A stretch of DNA of 64,000 nt from Trichocoleus sp. (GTDB lineage: Bacteria; Cyanobacteriota; Cyanobacteriia; Elainellales; Elainellaceae): contig DATNQD010000039.1 in NCBI GenBank assembly GCA_036702865.1, forward strand, positions 52,455 through 116,454. The letters run 5' to 3'. Numbering within the stretch: position 1 is the first letter of the stretch; each line of letters starts with the position of its first letter. Made by a program: the position numbers and the translations under genes. A model generated the notes under the pieces. That model did no database searches. It had not been told where the DNA came from and was given only the letters and a program-made list of their open reading frames with translations. This document shows, one piece after another, positions 1 to 6,101 of this stretch.

Positions 1-108
1 GCAATTGGGAATGACGAGATTGAGAAAATTCGGCGGGCGATCGAGGAGATTAGCGGCAGACCTTGCTTAATGGCTGAACTGGTTCAGGTGGATGAGGGTG
101 TCGATTAG
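1..108 (+). CDS. Partial CDS, C-terminal 35 residues of an unknown protein
   Basis: Frame 1 is open from the first base to a TAG at 106-108 and encodes a charged tail with the helix-like stretch NDEIEKIRRAIEEI. The start lies outside the window. A strong hairpin terminator follows 37 bases later, which supports this being a real gene end. No family can be assigned from so short a piece. Confidence 0.5.
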   Translation, partial: AIGNDEIEKIRRAIEEISGRPCLMAELVQVDEGVD

Positions 109-145
109 CCTTCACCATGAGTATTGACGTAGCACAAATAAAATG

Positions 146-189
146 AAGCCCCCAAAATCGCAGCAGAGGACAAGCGATTTTGGGGGCTT
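146..189. terminator. Bidirectional terminator, 16-bp perfect stem
   Basis: Bases 146-161 (AAGCCCCCAAAATCGC) pair perfectly with 174-189 around a 12-base loop. The stem has A/T-rich flanks on both sides. It sits between a gene ending at 108 on the plus strand and one ending at 206 on the minus strand, so it can serve both. Confidence 0.8.
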
Positions 190-205
190 AAGTTAGGTAC
201 TGGTT

Positions 206-883
206 TTAGGATAGGGCAGGCGGTTGAACTGCCTCGACATCAAGATTTTTGCCCACCTGATATAACACGCCACTGTCATCCTGGATCAGCCGATATTGAT
301 AAGTGAATTTCCGCCAGTTCGATCGGGTTGGAACGTCCACCCCTAGCCAGCTTGTCTCGATTATCGATCTAGGGTTATTCGGCTCCAGCTGTTGAGTTGA
401 TCGGTTCAAGTCTTCCAGGTCTGGCAGATGCCAATATTCTCGCCGCTGACGGTTGATGGCTTGCTCAACCGTCGCACCTGAAATTAAGACCTGACAGGAC
501 TCTGACATTGCGATCTGCTGCTGCGATTGTAGATCCGAACTGAGCTTGACCAGCACCCACTTCTCATCGGGATGCTCTAGAAAATTTTCCAATTCGCGGA
601 CGATTGGTAGAGACAGCCGCATCTGTGCGACTCGAATACCGGGCAGTAGAACAGAGTTAAACATCATGCCCCCTGGATTTGCCATTGATGCCAATACTCT
701 AAACGGCTTGCGACAGCCAGGATATCTGACCAGCGTGTGAGGCTTGTCAAATTCCATCGCCCATCGTGCCAGCATTGCTGTTCTATTGCGGATTGTCTGT
801 CGTGCCGCTTCGTAGCTCGACAAAAACAAAACTACTGCATCTGGCGTGATTTCCAACCGATCGCTATCCAATTGGAGCTGCAT
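206..883 (-). CDS. Hypothetical protein, second gene of a leftward pair
   Basis: This encodes a soluble 225-residue protein with no recognised domain. The frame is open further upstream, but the ATG at 883 is preferred because AGAGGAG lies five bases before it and the protein then begins MQLQLDSDRLEI. The first 19 bases overlap the end of the upstream gene (864-1235), so the two are probably translationally coupled. The C-terminal part (about residues 140-225) is rich in Arg, Gln and Trp. It belongs to the mobile element and is transcribed away from the main operon; the function is unknown. Confidence 0.6.
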   Translation of the reverse strand: MQLQLDSDRLEITPDAVVLFLSSYEAARQTIRNRTAMLARWAMEFDKPHTLVRYPGCRKPFRVLASMANPGGMMFNSVLLPGIRVAQMRLSLPIVRELENFLEHPDEKWVLVKLSSDLQSQQQIAMSESCQVLISGATVEQAINRQRREYWHLPDLEDLNRSTQQLEPNNPRSIIETSWLGVDVPTRSNWRKFTYQYRLIQDDSGVLYQVGKNLDVEAVQPPALS

Positions 884-1235
884 CGCTACTCCTCTGCCCA
901 ACTCTGTTTCGCAAGGCTATCAAGACTTCTAATTCCATATCAAGCGTATGCGCCAGGTCGCAAAGCTCACCGTCGTCAATCCATTCTCCAGATGCCAGAC
1001 GAGTAAGCAGCGTTTTGGCATCTGGCAGATAGGCGATCGGGCGCTTCCTGAGAAATGCCACATGATCCGCTAAGGGGCGGGAGCCAAGCCGAAACCCGAA
1101 CTGAATCACGTCCCCGTCCGTTGTGCCCATCAAATCAGAGATGTCTTTGATGAATTGCCATTCCGCATCGGTGAACGTGAGCCTACTCTGACGCTGCACT
1201 CGTTTCTTGTCTTTGTCCGCCTTCTCTCCTGCCAT
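864..1235 (-). CDS. Small basic hypothetical protein, possible DNA-binding
   Basis: This encodes 123 residues. The N-terminus is strongly basic (MAGEKADKDKKRVQRQSR) and is followed by a helical region containing FTDAEWQFIKDISDLMG, a pattern seen in short ribbon-helix-helix-like regulators, but the match is too weak to name a family. It is the first gene of a leftward pair with 206-883 and is divergent from the small-gene operon starting near 1552. The arms GCCTTAA (1246-1252) and TTAAGGC (1263-1269) form an inverted repeat just upstream, a possible operator. Regulation of its own divergent promoter region is inference. Confidence 0.55.
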   Translation of the reverse strand: MAGEKADKDKKRVQRQSRLTFTDAEWQFIKDISDLMGTTDGDVIQFGFRLGSRPLADHVAFLRKRPIAYLPDAKTLLTRLASGEWIDDGELCDLAHTLDMELEVLIALRNRVGQRSSDAAPIG

Positions 1236-1551
1236 GCAACCGATCGCCTTAAACGTCTTAAATTAAGGCTACTTCAAGCCAGCACGATCGAGCTAGAACG
1301 TCACAAAATTCCGCTGTTTTGAAGCAAAATCTAGCACTGTGCACCTTCTAGATGGCTTCGTGTCTTGCCTTTAAAGAGTTTCAGCGATTTGACCAGAAAT
1401 AACGCCGCAAATCCTTCTGAACTTGCACAACGCTTTTTCTGAACTTGCACAGCTTTTCAAGCAAAAAAACCAGAAAAAAATGTGCAACGTACTTGATTAG
1501 TCAGCAAATTGACTTACATTAAGTGCATAAGGTGTGCTTGAGATTGGATCA
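1236..1551. promoter_or_regulatory. Divergent intergenic region with TTGCACA repeats
   Basis: About 300 bases lie between the leftward gene pair and the rightward small-gene operon. TTCTGAACTTGCACA occurs twice as an exact direct repeat (1415-1429 and 1437-1451, 22-bp period), and TGTGCAA at 1471-1477 repeats its end in inverse orientation. An inverted repeat GCCTTAA/TTAAGGC lies at 1246-1269. The arrangement is what one expects of operator sites or short iterons. No sigma-70 promoter could be picked with confidence. Confidence 0.5.
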
Positions 1552-2076
1552 ATGAACATTCAACTTGCCCAAATCAGAGAAGAGCTAACTTCTTTCATGC
1601 CAGGGAAAACGCTGTGCAACGAAACTTGGCAGCGATACAAGCGAATTGTGGGCGTTGCCGATCGCAAGCGCACCTGTAGCCGAGATCAATGGGTTCTGCT
1701 TTGTGCCTGTGTCGCGTTTCGTCGGATGCGTCGAAGCATCACACCGATCGCCCTCAAGATTTTTGTCCGCAACAATCAAAATGATCCAATGGCGTTTTTG
1801 CCGGGATACATTCCCCAATCCGCGCTGAATGATGTTCCAGATGTGGCAGTTGGGTTGGAGCTGGCGGAGGCGATCGAGCGGAAGACAAGCTACTGCCCTT
1901 CTGAATGGACATTGCGCCGATGGACAGCGCGGCTTGGATACGGCAAATGGAGCAGACACAAGGAGTTTTCCGAAGCCCAGATCAAGGCTTACATCAATCT
2001 CTACTTTCAAATCCGTTATCAGGAGATTGAGAGAGGGCATCAGAACAACTTTGCAAACCGGAGAAATGTAGCATGA
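1552..2076 (+). CDS. Hypothetical HTH-like protein, first gene of the small-gene operon
   Basis: About 174 residues from the ATG at 1552; a GTG at 1534 in the same frame would add six residues, and neither start has a strong ribosome site. The sequence contains PSEWTLRRWTARLGYGKW, which reads like a recognition-helix segment followed by a long helix, so a DNA-binding role is possible but unproven. Its stop overlaps the next start (ATGA at 2073-2076). It opens a run of nine tightly packed genes ending at the terminator near 5830, and its position just after the TTGCACA repeats would suit an operon regulator. Confidence 0.6.
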   Translation: MNIQLAQIREELTSFMPGKTLCNETWQRYKRIVGVADRKRTCSRDQWVLLCACVAFRRMRRSITPIALKIFVRNNQNDPMAFLPGYIPQSALNDVPDVAVGLELAEAIERKTSYCPSEWTLRRWTARLGYGKWSRHKEFSEAQIKAYINLYFQIRYQEIERGHQNNFANRRNVA

Positions 2077-2600
2077 CCCCATCTGAAATCGTTGATTCAC
2101 TTTCGGCACAAGGAGTCGAAGTTAGCGAATCACAGCTTAAAGCTGAACTTTCCAAACGGGGCATTGAGCTTAACGAAATCAATGCAGAGACGATCGGTAT
2201 TCTTGCAGATCACTTCCGCTTGCTGAATGGCGAGTCTTCTGCTCTTGTAACTCCTGAACTGGAGCAACCCAAAGCAAAGGGTAAAAAAGGAGGTAGCCTA
2301 ACCCGCAGTCAACGCCAAGGACTTGCTTCGCAGTCTACTTCCCCTACTCCTGTTAATCGGGTAGAGCCGATCGAAATTCAGCCACGACTTGACAAACTTA
2401 AAAATGGTTCTCGGCAGGTAGGCAGCGATTTAGACGATCTGGTTTCTACGTTTGAAGCAGGAACCCAGGCTAAGGGCTTGCAGGTTAACAGCAGATTGCA
2501 AACTGCCATTAACAATATGTATGCCAGTGCCCTCAGTGTTGAATTTCCTGACCTAAGTGGGCACAAACAGCAGCTTGCTAACTTATTCGGGCTGGAATAA
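2073..2600 (+). CDS. Hypothetical protein with basic middle and helical C-terminus
   Basis: 175 residues. The N-terminal 60 residues look like a small helical domain (PSEIVDSLSAQGVEVSESQL). A Lys/Gly/Ser/Gln-rich linker follows (about 68-92), then a helical C-terminus. It overlaps the gene before it (ATGA) and the gene after it (TAATG at 2598-2602), so it sits in a coupled operon. The stretch FEAGTQAKGLQVNSRLQTAINNM resembles FESGSEQKGLEIQERVQGAIN in the product of 3894-4589 (about ten residues identical), which suggests a shared ancestral segment. No enzyme motif is visible. Confidence 0.65.
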   Translation: MTPSEIVDSLSAQGVEVSESQLKAELSKRGIELNEINAETIGILADHFRLLNGESSALVTPELEQPKAKGKKGGSLTRSQRQGLASQSTSPTPVNRVEPIEIQPRLDKLKNGSRQVGSDLDDLVSTFEAGTQAKGLQVNSRLQTAINNMYASALSVEFPDLSGHKQQLANLFGLE

Positions 2601-2995
2601 TGAGCAAAATCATTCAACGTCGAACATGGGAGTTACACCCCACCAGCAAAGACAAAGACGGCAACGCTCGACCAACAATAACGACTGAAGTTGATCTACC
2701 TCCTGAACTGCTGGCACTGCTGGAGAAGCCACGAAACCAGCAAATCAACAATACCTACAACAACAACACTTACAACAATCAAACTCAACCGGAAAGTCAG
2801 AACTATCAACCATCTCAATTAAAGCAAAGTGTTTCTCCCTTCCCGTTTCTGACATTCCTGTTTGGTGCAATCGCTTTTTTTGTTGCCTTTGCATATTTCT
2901 CAACCTCTGCTCAGTTGGCATCAGCACAACAACAACTGAATGATGCAAAGGTGACGATCGGCGCATACGAGAGAGCTATGGGGATGTTGAAATGA
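2600..2995 (+). CDS. Single-span membrane protein, Asn/Gln-rich linker
   Basis: 131 residues: a soluble N-terminus (about 1-45), an Asn/Gln/Thr-rich linker (about 46-75, QQINNTYNNNTYNNQTQ), a hydrophobic membrane span (about 82-104) and a short helical tail. Start and stop both overlap neighbouring genes. The topology of a cytoplasmic head on a flexible tether to the membrane also fits the next gene's product. No family is recognised. Membrane proteins next to an FtsK-type pump could form part of a transfer or anchoring complex; that is inference. Confidence 0.65.
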   Translation: MSKIIQRRTWELHPTSKDKDGNARPTITTEVDLPPELLALLEKPRNQQINNTYNNNTYNNQTQPESQNYQPSQLKQSVSPFPFLTFLFGAIAFFVAFAYFSTSAQLASAQQQLNDAKVTIGAYERAMGMLK

Positions 2996-3471
2996 GTGCG
3001 ACAACCGTGATTCAGCAGAACTTAAATGAACGGCAGCAACTCTACTCTCAGGTTTTGGCAGAGGCGGGCATTGAGCAGCAGTTAGCCGATCGGATGGCGG
3101 CAGAATTCGGAGGCAGCGCAAACCCACCACTGCAAGAGGCAGAACTGCAAGTTCTGACCGATGAGCAAAAAGTAGTTCTAGGAAAAATTCTGGAAGACTA
3201 CCAAAAACGGCAGGTACAGTCTGAGCCTCAACCTGAATCGAAACCCGTTGCCTCTTCTGGCTTTCGTGCTTTAGATGAAAAGACACGGAACTGGTCAGAG
3301 CAGCCTGTTACTATTCGGCGCGATGGGTTCATCCTAGTCAATCTCGGATGCTTCATTATCTGCCTGCTGATTGGCTGTCTGGTCGGGCAGGTTGGCGCAG
3401 GTAAGCAGCTAGACAAAATGAATGCCAATCTTCGGCAGTGTCAAATTCAACTACAGGAATCACTCAAATGA
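2992..3471 (+). CDS. Single-span membrane protein, helical N-terminus
   Basis: 159 residues with a helical, Gln/Glu-rich N-terminal domain (about 1-75), a linker, and one membrane span (about 118-138, FILVNLGCFIICLLIGCLVG) near the C-terminus. It begins at an ATGA overlap with the previous stop and ends at an ATGA overlap with the next start. Its domain order is the same as in the 2600-2995 product, but sequence similarity is not obvious. Function unknown. Confidence 0.65.
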   Translation: MSATTVIQQNLNERQQLYSQVLAEAGIEQQLADRMAAEFGGSANPPLQEAELQVLTDEQKVVLGKILEDYQKRQVQSEPQPESKPVASSGFRALDEKTRNWSEQPVTIRRDGFILVNLGCFIICLLIGCLVGQVGAGKQLDKMNANLRQCQIQLQESLK

Positions 3472-3890
3472 AAAAGTTAATTGCAGGAGCGATCGGGATT
3501 GTTTTCCTTATGCCAACGGCAGCACACGCGACTAATTTATGGGAAGTTCTCAACGGGTTTGGTCAGCCTGTGAACTACGGGACGGTTCAGCCATCACAAT
3601 CTGTCTACAACTACAGACCACAACAATCCGCTCCAACATATACAGAGCGATACTATCGACCTCAGACTTATGCAAGCAATTATGTTGACTGTAATTCGAT
3701 GGATCAGCTAGGTCGATGGGAAAGGCGTAGATCGTGTCCTCAAAATTATCCTCTTAGTCCCAGGCTCCGAAGGTTGAGCTATCCCGACAACGGCAGCACA
3801 TTTAACTTCGATAGATTTCAGCCAGGAGACAGTCTAGGAAACACTCTGCTAACTGGCTTATTCCTTGCCCGATGGGGCAGACCTTGGTAA
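3468..3890 (+). CDS. Small secreted protein with Sec signal peptide
   Basis: 140 residues from the ATG at 3468, which overlaps the previous stop; a longer upstream reading frame exists but would bury the signal peptide. MKKLIAGAIGIVFLMPTAAHA is a clear Sec signal with an AHA cleavage site near residue 21. The mature part is Tyr/Pro/Gln/Arg-rich (YRPQQSAPTYTERYYRPQTY) with two Cys. No domain is recognised. A secreted protein inside a mobile-element operon could act at the cell surface during transfer, but nothing here proves it. Confidence 0.7.
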   Translation: MKKLIAGAIGIVFLMPTAAHATNLWEVLNGFGQPVNYGTVQPSQSVYNYRPQQSAPTYTERYYRPQTYASNYVDCNSMDQLGRWERRRSCPQNYPLSPRLRRLSYPDNGSTFNFDRFQPGDSLGNTLLTGLFLARWGRPW

Positions 3891-3893
3891 ACC

Positions 3894-4589
3894 ATGACAC
3901 TTGAACTTCTCAAACAACAACTGAAAGAAACAGAGGAACTTGTAGCCCTAATTGAATCTGGCTCTGAGCAAAAAGGGCTTGAGATACAGGAGCGAGTCCA
4001 GGGAGCGATTAACAAACTGCACTCTCAGACTCAATCTGTGTTTGAGCAGTTCAAAGCTCAGTTTGTGGGAGTCGATGAACAACGGCAGCAACTCTATCAG
4101 GAAATCCAGAAAGCAAACTCGCTTCATCCTGAAACAGCAAAACTGATGCAGGTTCGGGCAACGCTCAACAACCCGATCGACCTGAACGCAAAGCTCTGGA
4201 AACTGCAAACAGAGCATCCTCTTGACCAGTGGGAGGAGCGCATTAAATTAATGCGAGGTGTGATGCTGGCATATCTCAAGCAGACTGGCGTTGAGCTATT
4301 GGTTCCCTGCTTGTGGCATCAGACAGCCAAACAAATCACTGATTTGCAATGGTCTGATCAGCTAATGACCCTGTTTCACAACAACTGGAAAACTTGGCTC
4401 AAGTTGCATTGGGCGATTCAGGATAAGCAAGTTTTCAATGAAATGAGTTACTGGATGTGGGCAGAGAGGCAGCCCACAAAATTGAGTTTTCAGCGTTGGC
4501 AAAAACTCAATCAAAAACTCCCTCCAGTGATTCGGACCATGCCTCACCTTGATCCGGAGTATACGAGTAGGTATGACCTCTTACAGTAA
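3894..4589 (+). CDS. Coiled-coil hypothetical protein
   Basis: 231 residues and soluble. The first ~95 residues are predicted as long charged helices rich in Glu and Gln (LKQQLKETEELVALIESGSE), probably coiled coil. The C-terminal half is rich in Trp and Leu (LWKLQTEHPLDQWEERIKLM). It starts three bases after the previous stop, and its end overlaps the next gene by about 17 bases. It shares a short segment with the 2073-2600 product. Function unknown. Confidence 0.6.
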   Translation: MTLELLKQQLKETEELVALIESGSEQKGLEIQERVQGAINKLHSQTQSVFEQFKAQFVGVDEQRQQLYQEIQKANSLHPETAKLMQVRATLNNPIDLNAKLWKLQTEHPLDQWEERIKLMRGVMLAYLKQTGVELLVPCLWHQTAKQITDLQWSDQLMTLFHNNWKTWLKLHWAIQDKQVFNEMSYWMWAERQPTKLSFQRWQKLNQKLPPVIRTMPHLDPEYTSRYDLLQ

Positions 4590-5046
4590 GAGCTACTTCA
4601 GAGAAGGACTAACAGCAATTGTTTTTGTGAGTGTGATCGTCGGGTTAGGTTATGGCATCTGGCTCAACGCACAACCCCGCCCGCTTTACCTCAACTCTTT
4701 CGGTGGACTGCTCCGATCGCTACAACCTCCATCTCCACTAGAAGAGAAACCAGCTATGCCGTTCCAGCTTCCGCAACTGTTCCAGTCAGAACAAGCGGAA
4801 GCACAACAGCAGAACCCGCCTGAACAACAGGTGGATGTAAAACAGGAACCAGCCGCGATCGAGCAGCAGCAAATAACAGTTGTAGTTGCTGACTGCGAGA
4901 GCAGCGCGGAGTACAGGCTAAACCGTTTTGAACAGTGGTACTATTACCGCGACTTCTATAACGTGCTTGAACCCTGTCCAGGTTGGGAAACTGAATTCTC
5001 AGATGTAACAGGAGCAATTAATAATGGCGATACCGGGACTAGGTAA
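4573..5046 (+). CDS. Membrane-anchored protein with Pro/Gln-rich exterior
   Basis: 157 residues from the ATG at 4573, preceded by GAGTAGGT; the frame is open to 4549 but that start has no ribosome site. A single N-terminal membrane span (about 12-32, LTAIVFVSVIVGLGYGIWL) is followed by a Pro/Gln/Glu-rich linker (about 55-105) and a C-terminal segment with two Cys (VADCESSAEYR and LEPCPGWE) that could form a disulfide outside the membrane. It overlaps both neighbours. The shape resembles bitopic accessory proteins of secretion or transfer machines; function is not assigned. Confidence 0.65.
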   Translation: MTSYSKSYFREGLTAIVFVSVIVGLGYGIWLNAQPRPLYLNSFGGLLRSLQPPSPLEEKPAMPFQLPQLFQSEQAEAQQQNPPEQQVDVKQEPAAIEQQQITVVVADCESSAEYRLNRFEQWYYYRDFYNVLEPCPGWETEFSDVTGAINNGDTGTR

Positions 5047-5527
5047 CGACAATCCCGAACTCAACAAAGGAGGATGGGAAGGCAGGCAAAATGACTCTCG
5101 CCCTTCATCTAGCAATGTTGGGTACAAAGGACAATTCACCAAGGGACTTGATGGGCTGTACAAGGTTGCAGGTATTTCACCAACAAACCTTGATTACATC
5201 TCTCCTGAAAACTTCGGGAAGGCTCAAGCCTACATGGATAACTTGGAGCTTAAAGGGAAGGACACCATCGAATACTTCAAGAAAATGGTTCCTGAAGCTT
5301 CCGCTACGGATCTCAAAGTGCAACAAGCAGCGCATGACGCAGAGATCAGGTTGGGCGATCATCGAGTGCTGGCAAGAGAGGCATTCATGAACAAGCGACG
5401 GGCAATGGAAGCCAATCGAGGTAAGGAAGCTGCTCAAGACCATGCCTATCAGCACGATCGGCAGGTTGTTGACGGCTATGTACAGGGACTAGAGCAGGCG
5501 ATCGATAACGCTGTTGCGCTTGTCTAG
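5024..5527 (+). CDS. Hypothetical hydrophilic protein
   Basis: 167 residues, overlapping the preceding gene by 23 bases. The N-terminus is Gly/Asn-rich and flexible (MAIPGLGNDNPELNKGGWEG). From about residue 40 on the protein is helical and charged, with many Lys, Gln and Asp and no hydrophobic span. No catalytic motif or family is recognised. It precedes another small soluble gene and then the operon terminator. Confidence 0.6.
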   Translation: MAIPGLGNDNPELNKGGWEGRQNDSRPSSSNVGYKGQFTKGLDGLYKVAGISPTNLDYISPENFGKAQAYMDNLELKGKDTIEYFKKMVPEASATDLKVQQAAHDAEIRLGDHRVLAREAFMNKRRAMEANRGKEAAQDHAYQHDRQVVDGYVQGLEQAIDNAVALV

Positions 5528-5560
5528 CTACGTTTGAAACAAATTCAGGAGAACAGAATA

Positions 5561-5809
5561 ATGTCTCAGCCGGATTATCTCAGTTCAATGTTCAGCTATG
5601 GCGAGGAGTTGTTTAAGCCGATTCAAGAACAGAAAAAAAAACACACAGAGCAGATAGTAAGGAGGGTGAGGGCGATCGACCAAGACGTAAGAACAGCAGC
5701 AGGAAACGCAAGCTCAAGCCCAAGCCTGGAAAAGGCTTATGAGCGTTCCGAAATGATTGAAAACCTTGCTCAAGATATGAAAAACCGTCCTGACGAGTAC
5801 CCCATCTAA
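5561..5809 (+). CDS. Small helical hypothetical protein, last gene of the operon
   Basis: 82 residues from the ATG at 5561, chosen because AGGAGA lies nine bases upstream; an upstream in-frame start at 5534 lacks one. The protein is hydrophilic and helical (FKPIQEQKKKHTEQIVRRVR). A rho-independent terminator follows 20 bases after the stop, which closes the small-gene operon that began near 1552. Function unknown. Confidence 0.6.
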   Translation: MSQPDYLSSMFSYGEELFKPIQEQKKKHTEQIVRRVRAIDQDVRTAAGNASSSPSLEKAYERSEMIENLAQDMKNRPDEYPI

Positions 5810-5828
5810 TCTTTTCTTGCAGTGAGCT

Positions 5829-5852
5829 ATGGGGCATTAAGCCCCATTTTTT
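5829..5852 (+). terminator. Rho-independent terminator of the small-gene operon
   Basis: ATGGGGC (5829-5835) pairs with GCCCCAT (5841-5847) around ATTAA, followed by a run of T to 5852. It directly precedes the start of the next gene at 5859, so the pump gene pair must have its own promoter or depend on read-through. Confidence 0.85.
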
Positions 5853-5858
5853 GTAGAT

Positions 5859-6101
5859 ATGAATCCTCAGATCCTCAAGCAAATCTGTCTAGGATTGACA
5901 GGCACTCTATTAGGTGTGACAGTCCATCACGCTACAAATTGGCTGTTCATTAAATACCCTGCCTCATTTATTTTGGGGCATCTGATCAGCATTGCGATCG
6001 TACTTTTCGGGCTGTATCTGCTGCGAGATGCAATCCAAGATTTTTTAGGCATCCAGATCAACTTAATTCCCCGCAGACAACAGGGAGGTAAAACACCATG
6101 A
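5859..6101 (+). CDS. Small two-span membrane protein upstream of the DNA pump
   Basis: 80 residues with two hydrophobic segments (about 8-30 and 37-58) and a basic tail (PRRQQGGK). Its TGA overlaps the ATG of the FtsK-type gene (ATGA at 6098-6101), so the two are translationally coupled and probably act together at the membrane. No named family is recognised. A partner subunit or membrane anchor of the pump is the simplest inference. Confidence 0.65.
   Translation: MNPQILKQICLGLTGTLLGVTVHHATNWLFIKYPASFILGHLISIAIVLFGLYLLRDAIQDFLGIQINLIPRRQQGGKTP

Noticed and set aside
1..205. Left attachment site of the element
   Set aside because: No copy of the tRNA-Arg 3' end was seen near the left edge; the boundary is probably outside the window.
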